From assembly GCA_009869945.1 (NCBI GenBank), contig WIXG01000407.1, positions 1 through 62,455 of the forward strand: a DNA stretch of 62,455 nucleotides, in the 5' to 3' direction. The DNA is from Mesaphorura yosii. Its lineage: Eukaryota; Arthropoda; Collembola; Poduromorpha; Tullbergiidae. Made by a program: the position numbers and the translations under genes. The notes beneath the pieces are model-generated. The model saw nothing but the letters and a program-made list of their open reading frames with translations. It was not told the DNA's origin and made no database searches. Every line of letters begins with the position of its first letter. The first letter of the stretch is position 1. Positions 46,251 to 59,400 of the stretch are shown piece after piece.

Positions 46251-47392
46251 TCAAGTGTTAAGAAAGAGGAAGATGATCCCATTAAGTTTGAAACATAACA
46301 TCGCCAAGACGAGGGACTGATCCACAAAGTACAGCGAAGCGACTTCATTTCTCTGCACACGACACGACCGTCTTAGAGCCAAGACGTGGCCTCTATCCAC
46401 GTCGGAGCGATATCGAATTGGCGACGACCTTTTGAATTTGGTTGAGAGTTCGTACGCCACTGCAAGTGGCAAGTTGGGCAAAGTCTCGAGAAGTGTGCCG
46501 ACCAAGACGAGATTGACAAGGAAATAGGAAAGAGGCATTGCGGTGTCGCTCTGGATGTGAGCGAGCTTGACACAGATGACAAGAATGGGCCCAAGAAGTT
46601 CAAAGTTGGTTTTCAGGATGGGAACGAAGGTCCGACCCATTGTACTATTGAAGGAATAATTGAGGGTTGCCAGGCGCCAGTACTCCCAAAGTTTGCCGTA
46701 AATATCCTCATCGGGTCGTTGACAGAGGTCCCGCAGGATGTGGTACGAGATGACGCAGTAAACATAGCCAAGGCCCACCACCAATTTCAAGTGATTTGAT
46801 CTTTGTACTGCCGCGTACATCTCGACTGTGATTTTGACAAAAGAAACGACCAGATTGGCTGATGCTGGTGATCGCATGATTGGGGCAGGATGCACGGAAA
46901 AGGGTGGAAGCTTGCGCCCCGCGTAAACACTAGCAGAAATGCGAATAGAACAAGCTGCAAGTCAAAAGTTCTAAACAACATACTCAAACCCTTCGGAAAC
47001 AAATCACTCCTCCGTCGGACACTGCGTCTGCAGTTCCGCTGCCAACCCATCCACTGCAGTTGTTTGAAAAGGATGAGGAAGTCGTCCAGTTTGGTTCGTG
47101 ATGTGAGCCAAATCGAAGTCAAGAACATCTGCACGAATGTGAACATCATGTGCACAAAGAGCTTCAGCATACTGGAAATATTTTGGTGGTCGAGTGTAGT
47201 CTTGCTGGGGTGCAAATACAAGCACCCCGTTCGGACCAAATGGGTAAGGTAAACGATGCAAAGGCCACCTTGAACTTCGTACCACCACAGTTTCAACCTT
47301 GACACTGTCTTTGTCACCCTCTCCGTCTTCGGATTCCAATCGAAAGGAAATGTACAAAGCGTGGACGCCCGGAAGTTTCTGTTCCTACTTGC
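46251..47392 (-). pseudogene. chemoreceptor-like (gustatory-receptor-type) remnant, frameshifted
   Basis: Two adjoining frames together give a multi-pass membrane protein. Frame one, open from 47392, contains TFPFDWNPKTERVTKTVSRL and hydrophobic segments such as GGLCIVYLTHLV, LKLFVHMMFTFVQMFLTSIW and FDLQLVLFAFLLVFTRGASF. Near 46890 the reading shifts: frame two continues HPAPIMRSPASANLVVSFVK, LKLVVGLGYVYCVISYHILR and FELLGPILVICVKLAH. It ends VASLYFVDQSLVLAML and a TGA at 46253-46251. From memory, the F.WDP block and the LR.....V.SLY..D.S block are typical of springtail gustatory receptors. There is no Met in frame before a TGA at 47395-47393. An ATG at 47408 in another frame meets a TAG at 47387. 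I read it as a pseudogene on the same strand as max-1; an unseen 5' exon plus an assembly error is the alternative. Confidence 0.6.
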
Positions 47393-47408
47393 TCAACAGC
47401 ATTTTCAT

Positions 47409-50400
47409 GAATATCGAAAGGTCGTGGAAGATTTCTGATTGACGTTCGTCTCGCAATTTAATTACATTTGATTACGAAGCTTTTAATGGAGGATTCTAAT
47501 TTTCTAATCAAGAGTTAAAAATTAATGCTATTTTGAGCGACATTGCTGCGCACAAAGACAAAACTCAACTATCCGAATGTCTCAATCAATTTTGATTATT
47601 CCTTCAAAAAATGGGCCGTAACTTTAATCTCAGCTCGAAATTGAGTTCCAGCTTTAGTTTGCATTATTCGCTGTTACGAAATAATTAAATTCACGTAGGG
47701 TCGTCCAAATTTTTAAAACCTTCACGAAAGCGTGATTGACAAGAACCCTATTGCAATTGCGGTCTGTGCACCCTAAAAGTTCTCAGGTTTCTCCTCTTCG
47801 TGCAATGCTACACGCTTTCAGGCTCTTGATTAATTAAACCTGAGAGGAAGAAAGGACCGACTAAGCGTGAATTTGTCGTAAAGAAAGGCGAGAGAGGAGA
47901 AGCCCGGGCAGACTGGCAAGGAGCTTTAAAATTACTTCCTTCATTCGTGCAACGTAAATTCCATTATCCAGTCGAGTTTCCTTCTTCTGTAACAAGCTTT
48001 CTCTTATCTTTAATATTTATGCATCAAAATGAATCTAATGTTTCTCCCTGCAAAGTTTCAGCTGTCAGTACGGCGGTAATAAATGTGATTTGTAACGGTG
48101 ACAATATGGCCTCAACACAACGGCAAGCTTGCAGATTGCATGCGTGCAAAGTAAGCGTTACTCCCGCATTAGCTATTTTGGCGATATATTTTACGCGATT
48201 TCATTTAAGATTCTTCACACTTCAGATTTATATTGAGTACCGCTTCCCAGCAAATATTTATGAATATTATTTATGTTAAATTAGCCCCATTATTTTTTGC
48301 ACTCGCGACATTACACATTTTGCCATACACTTCGCATACGCTTTAATGGCCTCCTAACTTCTGTTTTTTTCATAGCTCAGCAAAAAATTCAAAATATGGA
48401 GACTGAATTTTTAATTCCAAAATTCGTAGAATGAGCAGAATCTCTTGCTGGTAAGTGTCTCTTATGTAGACTTAATGCATACGCCAACCAATAAAGACGA
48501 AGCCTTTCGTAAGAAATTCAAATTCAAATAAATCAGAATATTTTAACAGCACAATTTTATCCTTTTGGCAAGTAATCTCAATTTTCAAACTATTTCATCT
48601 TTTTATGCTAAATCTTTAATATAAAAAAATCAAGATCTTGCATTTTGCATGCAGGCAGATGCTCGTTCTCTTTCTATGCTGCTTAGCTGCTATCAAAGTT
48701 GTGGTCGTCCTGCTTCTCTACTTTGAAAAATCAATTTCAATTGTCGAACGAAATGTCCTTTTCACTTTGCAGTGCAACGAGTTGTACTTGGCACTGCGCG
48801 AAGCGTGCGGTATGAAATTTTCAACTCATATTTTATGAGAGCAGAATAAAAGTCATAAAAATATTCTCTCTAGTTTTTTTTCTCTCACTTCTTCCTTCCA
48901 GCGTGAAGCATCTTTTCTTTTGCAATTCCTTCCCGAGTATCAATTTCTTTCACACTATTTGATTAGAACGCATAAACTTGTGATATTATTCGCGAATGAG
49001 TTCGCTGCCCCTGCTGCCCGAAATATAAAAATATCCTGTGAGAGCAGTGTCTTGTCTTACTGGGAATTTGCCGATTTCTGCAGCTTTCCTGCCCGAAACA
49101 CCTTCAATAAATCTGTGTGCATCTGTCTTGTGTCAATATTTCCATGAATTCTGCAGCACGAGCAAAATTCTTCAAGTCTTACGCCCAGGGTAATAAAATG
49201 TGAGACTGGCCTTGTGTACCGCGGCTCACAGGCACGAGACATGAGATCGAGGCATCATATTTCTGCTACCCGGCATGCCACCATCAGCATCATGGGGCAC
49301 ACTTGATCACTTTATTCTCCGCTTCACGCTGCATTCACCTTTTGAGTATCCTGAACGGAAGAAATTTGGACGAAAGTAGGCCTCATTCAGCACAAACTCG
49401 CGTGTGCTTTCACGCCATAAATTCTTACGTATTTCTGCCATCATTATAAAAATATACTACTAATCTAAACAACTGAACTTAATAAACCAAGCAGCAAGCA
49501 GCAGCGACGTTATTAATACCTTACGCCTTGCGTAGCCAGATTGAGAACAGCGAATTACAATTACGCTGGTTGGTGCGGCTCGAAATACAAAAGGAAATCC
49601 GTTTTATAGGCGAGGCGACTCAGGCCAGTGCCCCTGCACTCGCAGATAATTCTGTGAGTGCACTGTGATTCGGCAAGCACAAGTCCTAGTCATAAGCCTG
49701 GAATATAATTTTCTCTTCGTTACAAGGCATTAACGCATAAAAAGTAATAACGCAATATTTTACGATTGCGTGTTGAATGTAAATATTCTTTCTTTCAATT
49801 TTACATTAATTTCGACTCACAAAAAGAATCATTAAACCTTTTCTCGGAGCCGTAAACCTTTTGTACTACTACAGTGCTCGAGGAATTAATGCGCTCGTAC
49901 GAGAAATAACTGCCGACTGCCTCCGCTTTGGTGCGCACGTAAATAACATATTGTATGTCGTCTCAAACTATGCTGGTACTGCGATTGCGATGATGTTTGC
50001 TGAAACATGAAGAAAGCACGAATGCACATGAGCAAAGACTCAAGTAAACCTTTGCCATTGCTTTGCTATTGCTTGCTTGCTGCATGGAAAGATCATGATG
50101 AGAATAATTACAACTGCTCACCTTTCCCTTTGAATTTTGAGCACAATACAATGCGAATGAAATGAATACGAGAAATGTGATAGCAGTGCCATATTGCTTT
50201 AATAATAATCAAGCATGCATGGTTGCATGAATAATGTATACACTCACAATTGTAATATAGAATAATATCATATCACATCTCATCCCACTTTCACAATTTC
50301 CCTTTCTCTCCTATACGGCGGAGCTTGATGCCTAAGCAAATAGTATTCACGAATACGCTGACGCTCGGCAAACTCGACTCGGCTCAAATGTTTCATTATT

Positions 50401-53400
50401 TTCACGCTCCAATTCTTCGTACACGGTTTCATAATAGACATCATCGACCTCATCTAACAACCGAATGCTTAATACTTCGTATGTGCTTGGATTCAAGCGC
50501 CAAGCCACTGCTTTCCTTCAAATTTCAATTTCCACGTTTTTGGTTATTGCATTATCGTATCAATTAAATTGAACCCACGGAATGTGAATGGGTCAATTAT
50601 TATACATAATAGAGTAATAGTTTTGTTGTTCCAATTTAGCAGGTTGCTGTTGGTGAAAGGAGAAAGCACCTATCGCTGGTCATGGTTTTGCAATAAGGAT
50701 TCATTTCTACCTCAGCCAGCAGTAATTAAAATCGACATGACGTGCACAAAATGTCAATCAACTGCTTTTGTCGCCGAGTACAATGTAAACAAGTCACAAG
50801 CTCTTACTATTGAGACTAAGTTCATATTTGTTATTCCATGTCGTGCTAACCACCGTACTACACTGCACTGCGATTGATTCTACTAATGAGACGTGCCACA
50901 TGATTCATGGTGACATCAATTAACGTCAAACTCACTCAGTAGGTTATTGGTGTTCTGGGGCCTGAACCATAAATTCTTCCCGAAGCAGGCGAGGCGCCAC
51001 ATGGTGCAATGTTCCACCCGCCCAGGCTTCCCGCTTACAACATTTTGGCAAACTTACAAATACGAAAAATTACTTTTAATGGTGAATTACATTTATGGTA
51101 CGTATTTTGGTATTTTCCGAAAAGAAACTTGCTCGTGTCTCGTGCATAATACATGAATGGTATCCGATAAGCCGGAGGATTGAACAACAGACGCGTGTAA
51201 GGGGAAACTTTGAACAATGGTCTGGTCAGTGGGCAGGCGGCCAAGCAATATCAGAATTTCACAATGGGCGTCGGTGTCGGAGTCCGAAAGAATATACACG
51301 ATCCGAAATTATGTATGTATTTAATTTAATACAATACCCTGAAATACGAGCTTGGGCCCCAATAACCTCGGAGCTAATAATGGTGCTGTCATGCCCGACT
51401 GCCTGCTTGCCGATGCGATGGCGAGTTAATTTATGGGCGAATAAACTAATGGACAGAGTTCCGCTCCTTGTTTTGGTGTCCCGTTTCGTGTATCTATGCA
51501 AGTGGAAACATATTTGCGACTCTGGGCTGAAAAGTGAACCAGCTCCCAAATATTTGGCCTGGCGAAAAAGTACAAATTACAGCGACTATTACAACCACGC
51601 ATCCTGCCCTCAATCATCTACATTCAACCAACATTAACAAAAGTGCACGCCACACCATGAACAGCTTTTCCGATGCATAACCTCGGACACTGTGGACCGC
51701 TGTGCTTCCGAAGTACGAAATCATATTTGCCCGTTGCGTGTGCTGGAACGTGACATACAAAACTGGCATTACTGTTTTGTGTGCAGCGCAGTGCCGACCC
51801 ACAAAAAATCACTTTCACTTTTTGCTCGCGGAAGAGGATATGATCATGATCGCAGTTTGGAATGGCATATGGCTTTTGCTGCTTCCACTGGCCGCTGGCA
51901 CGGCACTGTTCCCAATTGGCACATACAAATAAATCCACGTCCTTCAGATTTCTGCAAGTCCAGCTGCCCAGAAAGAAACCTGGATCGGGTAAACCTCTTG
52001 CCGTCGCATCGCAAAGTCCACAACGCAGAGCTTCTTAGGCCGGGCAACATCTCTAGACAAGCCGTAAAGTACGTGGAATGATAAATTTTTCAGTTTCGCT
52101 GATTTGGAATCATGCCAAACATAAAATACTGCCGTGCAGAGATCAAATTCCTTAAAGTGATGAAATTCTACGCTCAGCGCGCATGCAATGGCCAAGACTT
52201 CCTGCCTGCGATGCCATGCCACGTGAGAATGCGTGGAAGGAGAAGAAAGTAAATAAGTAAATATTGCCCAAAGTGTTATTGACTTTTGGAATTTTTCCTA
52301 CATTACTTTTTCCGGATTGCCCTTCTTTACTACCACAGCCTGCCACGGAGCCCACTAATTTCATTTTGGTAGATTAATTCGGAAATTTCCCACTCGAACG
52401 CTTTCTTAATTAGAAAATAAATGACGACCGCTCTCTCAATCTTCATATTGAGTCCGTGTTTTTCGTTCCCCTTTCATAACGAGCGAGATTACGAGCGTAA
52501 TTTAATAAATTAATAACTTTCCGGTGCAGTAATAAAAAATATGAAATGAAAAGGCGGCGGAGGCGTAAATCAAGTATTGCAATTAAAGAATTCATTGCCC
52601 CACACGAATTTTGCTGCTGGTAGGCGGGCGAGCATTAAGCGAACGTTACCCGACCGCTCTCCCGCTGTCAATTATCATGATTTCCACCGACTGCTCCGCT
52701 CCAGCTTAACGCACAAAAGTGGAAAGTTGAAAATTACAGCAGCGTTCATGTTCCTAACAAAATGACTGGGTTTATTTTGAGAATATTTGCTAAGCGTTAC
52801 CTAAGTCTCGCTAAGTAGCTCTATTCTTAGAATTGCTGATTAATGAATCGAAAAGTGGTTTCATTCATTTGTGAATTTATACCTACCCATTTGTTAAGTA
52901 CTTCAGGTATTAGGCCGAGCAAATAGAAAACGTTCGTGATAGAATTGGGTAATTATGTGAGACATTTCAAGCTTAGGCTTCGAAGTCGCATGTAGACGAT
53001 TCAAGCAACAAACTTCCTAAAGTCTACCATGTAAGAGAAAATAAATCAAAAACAAACAATGTGGAACGTGTCTCCTGTGCTTTACTTTGTTGTGCTGGAT
53101 GGATGGAGGAATTACATGTGCTCGACTTGACTTTGGTATTGTAACTTGGTGTGGCTAATTGTAAATTAAATGAAGAAGTCTACGTCTACACATACATGTG
53201 AGAAGTTGCCCATCAGGCTCTGAGCAAGCAAACAATCAACTTGGAGGCAGGCAAGAAAAACAACAGCGTAAACGCATTCCATTAGCCAACCGCCAATCCG
53301 CGTTCTTTCTCACCTTCGCTGGCACTCGGCATGGCATTCTTTTGTTGAATGTAGACCCAAGCTCATGTATACGTCAAGCAAATCGAAGGAATGACGGACA

Positions 53401-56400
53401 GGAATCCAGGCTTTTCCTGCTCTGTCACTCAAACTCAACTACTTTTCGCATTTACGAGTTCAATTCCGTTTCGTTTTCTTCATAGTAAAAAGAAGTATGC
53501 ATTCTATTTTAAATCTGATTGCGAATTCTTTCAATTCAACTTCACCCAGGCTGAATTTTGAGCTCTGCCCTTAATTGGATCAGACTGACGTAAAACAACA
53601 GCCTAATTCCAAGCGCGCTTTAGCGTCAAAGGGCTCCGTTCTCTCGAGTCTCGGTCTCAAATGGGTGAAATCCTTTCATCAGGAGCCAATATGCTGCAAA
53701 TTGTACTGAAGTGGCAAGCGAGCAAGCAAATCCAGCCCAGCATGGAAATGGGAGCAGGGCTTCATTCAAGTGAAAATTGGTTTTCCGAATGAGTCTGTGA
53801 AAAAGGATTCCCCAAGGTATTAACTTGAAAAGATGAGAGCAGAGGGAAAGCAACAGAAAAAACCACAAACAGAATTTTGTACTTCATGAAAAATAGGAAT
53901 GGTAAACACGGCATGTATTAGAAAAGAAGATTATGGCACTCCAGCCTGAATTGCGCCTGGATGGAATGGAGGGCGTACTTGGCAATACACAAACTCATCA
54001 TGTGTTGAATGAAGAATTTGAGAGGCTTGAGCCGCATTCACCCAGAATAGAAATTTGGAAGGATTGCGGTTTGCTTTTGCTTTGCTCTGCCGCTTTGCGG
54101 TTTTTTGCTCCAATACTCACGTGCGCCCCGCGAGCCTGCGAAGTTCCTGCCTGCAATCTTAACTTTGCACCCTTTATCATGATTTGCGAATTCAATTTCT
54201 GAACGTATTCTACTCGGGGCAAAAGAAAGAGCAAACCGGCGAAAGCAGGAAGGCAATGATACATTCGAATCACAGCAATGCGGCGTTATGCGGTGACCGA
54301 GTGCAGAAACTTTTGGTCAAAGTGAAATAAACTCGTTAACTTGCGTGGTGCAGAAGGAAAACTTTTAAACTGAGCAGTTGTAGCGGTAATATATCAATTG
54401 TGGTTCAACTCAACTCAGCACAACACAACAATCAAAGAAAGTTGGTCGGTTGTGATTCGACGGAAGCAGGCGAGGCAGAAAGGCAAAGCGATACGTGGAA
54501 AGTAAGAAGTTGAGATTATAAATTTGATTAACCTTAGCCGTTAGCCCGAAATGAAATGCGCGAAAATCAAAATAAAACTCCTTTCACAATGCCAGACTGA
54601 GAAATCCATTTATACAAAATGTAAGCCTTTAAGCGCCTTAAGAGTTTTATTTATTGCCATTTTTTGCAATAAATTTCCGCCAGCTCGACCATAAATTATT
54701 TGATTTGTAATTTTAATGAGGTACGTGACACGGGAATTTGGAATTTTATCACCGGTAATAACGAACTTTGGCCTATTATAATGTTTTCACCAGTTTAGTG
54801 AGAAATTATAGAGTTAATATTCTGATTCTGCGAAACGGTGATATGCGAATGCGAAATAACGAGAATTCGACCGACATTTGCATAACCTGAATTTATTTTC
54901 GGGTACTTTTCGGAATTTACATGCCCGGAAATTAAGTAATAATCTGAGCGTGTTTCTTACAATAATTACCATAAAGAAACTATGCTGTGTTATTCCGAAT
55001 GTACATTAAGGCCGAAACGAGTTTTTGTAATTCGCAATTCAGTCGGGCGAAATCCTAATTCAAAATACGTACATTCTACGAAACACGAGGCGGCCCCGAG
55101 TCTGCTGATATTAGAAAATATTGAATGAGACTTGGAGCCAAGGCGGATAGCAAAGTAATAAAAGTGGAGAAACAAAAAAGCAAAAGCAATTTTGTTGTTC
55201 GTGTTGAAGTACACTGAACCGAACGAAAACCTTCCTGACATGCATTCATCGACTTCCGCGGACTCCGACTCGGGCATTCGGACGGGTCTTTCTTAAAATA
55301 ATGCCGCAGTACCTGAGCAAGTACACATTTTTATGATTACTACATTTTCATTCCTCACCCACGACGACGAACAAGGAAACAAAAGAAAGAACGCGAAGTC
55401 AAGACAAGTCTGTTAATATCCCGTATGCAAATTTTATATTAATACCTCCGAACCATGGAACTGAGAATGTTAATACAGACATAAAGAATCTGACTGTTTC
55501 TGGTCTCGTTGCCTTGTTTCTTCGTTCGTTTCTACGGGCAATATTGAAATAGTTTTTAAGATCCATTAGAGATATGACGAAATAAAAACGTGCGGAACGG
55601 GCAGGAAAAGAGAAGCGCTAATCATGAAATGGGGGACTTCAGCAGCAGCTTTCGACAAACCTGGGAAGGAATTCCACTCACCTTCACTGCAGCGAGATAA
55701 AATGAAGAAAAATCTCATCCATTTACTAAAATCTTTACGATTCCCACATTCCGCCGGTTATTTTAATCAACCACGACATTCAGCATGCGGGTCTGCAAAG
55801 TCGGTGGAAAGGTACCGTGTCATTAAATTAACCAAGACAAAGATTAAAGATATTTCCCCCTCTCCTCCAGCATAAAATTAAAGATTAAAGTAACCCAAGC
55901 CAAACCGCAGCTCACGCTCACGCGTAAACACTCGCACTTGCAATTTGGGTAGCACTTTCCTTAATATAAACAAAGCGGCAGTGCCTGGAACAATAAATCT
56001 TAACAAAATGTCAACTTAGGGAAATGAAGACGAACACCAAAGCAGAGTAGAAAGCGGACGAAACATGATTCGTGAGTGCTAGAATTGCCATTGTGAGAAT
56101 GAGACTGCACTTGACATGGCTTGGCTTGGCCTGGCTCGCATCCGCATGAAAGAGGAAATTGACATCTCAGGAGATATCTTCAAGGAGAAAAACTTAACAT
56201 CGGTTCGTGTTTGCTACTGCTGAGCTGCATTATAATGGGCTCTGGACAATTTTCTTGTTTCTTCATTATCCCAAGTGAATGATGATGGAAGATGGATCAC
56301 CATCGCGATCGTCTTTTAAAACAAGCCAAGATGCATTACAGATAACGAGTCTCGTGAACGCAATATTACGTCGGAATTGGAAAGAAATCATGCTACACAA

Positions 56401-59400
56401 CAAATTGCAGTGGGGAGACGCGACTTTGATGAATTGCGGGCGGGTAATCGCTCACCATGCATCACATCACGTCAGGACAGGGCAAGATGAAGAAATTACG
56501 AAGACCAAGTGCATGCATGCAAGTGTTCAAAGTGCAACTGCACCGGTAAATGTAAGTAAAGCCTTTTGTGCATCGCATGACTGCACTTTTGTACTGCAGT
56601 GCAACGGTGAGATAATAATATTGAAAGTGCAATGGGGTGCGAATTGGGAATTGACTGTTTTCAATAAAAAATGACACCAGCACAGCACAGTAGCTCGTCT
56701 TGATTCAATTACACTCGGGAGTCTTCCTTCTTTCTCCTCGCACTCTTTGCCCGTGCTGCTTTCTTTTGAAGGGACGCGTCTTCGTCTTGTCTTTTCCCAT
56801 CGCACGGAGTAGTGCAGTGCAGTGCAAGATTGGCAAGATACAGCTCACGGAAATAGACAACACATTATTTATTGATGAGACGGGAAAAGAAAGTAACCAC
56901 AGGACCATTAGTAGCACCCCATTTCTGTCATTTCAAATCGCTTAAATAAAGTGTATGTGATGGCTCGCTCGCGCTGAGCGCTTATCTCGATGGCTAAGAA
57001 GACACGCACCGCACCGCGCAAGAACTCGCAAGCAATGTCCTGGCTCTTTGCCACTTCGAACATTGTCAATGAACTGAGGGCAAGCGAAAAACTTTGATCG
57101 TGGTCAGGCCCTTCGCCTAAAGCGCTTAAGCCTCTGAAATTGAATGAGTCCACTTATGCTAATTAATCGGTTCATTTCTTACCCTTCTGAGCAAGTCTTG
57201 GGTGGCGAAAGCCGTGGTCGAGAAAGTTGTGGTGGTGGCCATAACTGTGGGACGAGGTTGAACCATTTAATTGGCTATCTTACAGAAATTTACAGATTCT
57301 ATGTACAAGTGAGAAAATTCGCGAATGGCGAGTACGTTGTGTGAAAGTAGAGTAGAGTAGCAGTAGCGCTCGAATTGTGGCGACGTGGGCGCAGTGAAGA
57401 AGACGACCACGAGCGAGCGTAGAAGTCGACGATGGATAATTGAATTGGACGACTTCAATTAAATTGTAATTTGTATTACTGTAACGTCCAGTCTCCAGTG
57501 CCCGGCTCAGCTCGATGCTCAATGCTCAGTCCACTCGGAAACTGTGACACTTTGTTCGGTCGACGGAACGACAAAGCTAATAATGCGGTCCCCGAAGACC
57601 AGTTTCTGCCGTTGCCGCTGGCGGGCTCATTCTGGCGAAGCCGAGTCGCATCTTGCAGTACGTAATCGTAATGTGTACGTGAGAAATGTATGTCAGAGTC
57701 TTCATATACTTATTTCTGTTTGCACGCCAATTTTCTTAAGAAACGAATTACTTTCGCTATATTTTTTTAGTTTTCTCTCGTATCTTGAATTCGCATGACC
57801 GCTGTATTCGTCTCGGGCAGGATGGCGAAAATATGAAGAGGACAATGGCGGAATGCGAACAAAGAGGCTCAGGATCCAATGATTCGGGAAAAAGACGAAT
57901 GCGAAATACGCTTGCACTTCCAGTTTCAGTGTCGTGTGTCGGCTTCTTTTGTCGTCCGTCTTCCCTTCTAGTCTTCTTCGTCTCCGGTTTTATTTTCAAG
58001 TCGACAACATAAATCTTGACAATAATAATAATTGTACTCGCGCTACGCGACACTGGCTACACGGTTACAGTTCCCTAATAATTCCGTGTCCGCGTGTAGC
58101 GTGTTTTATGTCACAGTAGAAAGTGATGGGACAGTGAACACGAAGAGCGGACATAAAATCTGTGTTGTGTCGTGTTATATTCCTTCACGAGCTCCTCAGT
58201 TTTGTTGTGCTGTCTGTGATGTACAGCGCATGTTAGCGTTCGCGTCTCCTCGTCTGCCAAGCTGTGTCACTGTTCGCTTTCGCGAGAAGCACGTGGTGGT
58301 GGTACGAACACACAGATTATTGTTGGTGCACAGGGTTCATTTGTATTTATGACACTGGCGCAAATGGCAATATTGTTCGTATCAACATTAATCTAAATGC
58401 TCAACACAGCACATTGCTATTGCATGCACTTGATGATTATTCACAATTCGCAAGAACTGTTTAGAAACAATTTACATAATACACGACGACGACGATTACT
58501 ACGCACAGCTGCGAGTATTTGAATGAGTATTTGTACTCTACCCAAGTAAAAGCGGTATTCAGCGAGCCACAAACGACTGTACTTCTCAAGCAATAAAAGT
58601 AGTCGTAAAAGTCGTCACAATACAGCTGAATGGGCAAGGAAATGGCTAATAATGCCAAGCACTAAGCATTAAGACCCATTTAAATAGATTTCAATTGACA
58701 AACAACAAGGAGCCGAGCCATTGCAAATTCTTTACTACTGTACACACACTCACATTCGCACAATAATTTACTTCCACTGTCAATGCCTCGAATTTCCGCA
58801 GCGTTCTTCCTTTTATTGATCTGCTCGTGTGTACGCACCCGTGCCGTAAACTTCTTGGCTACATACATCCGAAGACGACGACGGTGACCGTGTAATAGAT
58901 TTGAGTGTGAATTGAAAAAGGAGATTAGAGTTTTCTGCGTGCTTGGCTTGGCTTTTTATCCAGCCTACAGCAACTTGAAAGTTTAAAATAAGATAAGGAG
59001 CTTAGCAAACTGCGAAACTGCACAGGAACAAAAGAAGCCGACGACCGACCAACTTAGTTTTTCGTGATCGTAATTCGTCGTACTTTCTCCTGAGGTTGTG
59101 CCTTTTCAGTTCGCCATTTCGTGGTGCTCGCCTTGGTCGTTCGTCAGTTGAAAGATAGTTATTCACTTTCTCTGCGGTACGCTGTGCTCTGCCGTGAGTT
59201 TTGGGTGCAGAGAATTTAAATGATGAAAAAAGTTTGATTCGGTTCGCACTTCGCACAATTTTTTCGGGTTTCTTTTTGCGTAGTGGATTTGCTTCGCCTT
59301 CGCTCTCGCCTTTTTGCTGATTGGGCGTGAAGCTTGGAACGTCGCTTCGTATTTGAAGGTTCAAGTGTTTTGCTGAACGAGCGATGTCTTCATGCAATGC

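Noticed and set aside
45916..46320. 134-codon open frame on the plus strand next to the receptor remnant
   Set aside because: Partly antisense to the receptor frame and its duplicated flank; no motif of its own.
51095..51637. 180-codon open frame on the plus strand
   Set aside because: No recognisable motif, and several competing frames overlap it on both strands.
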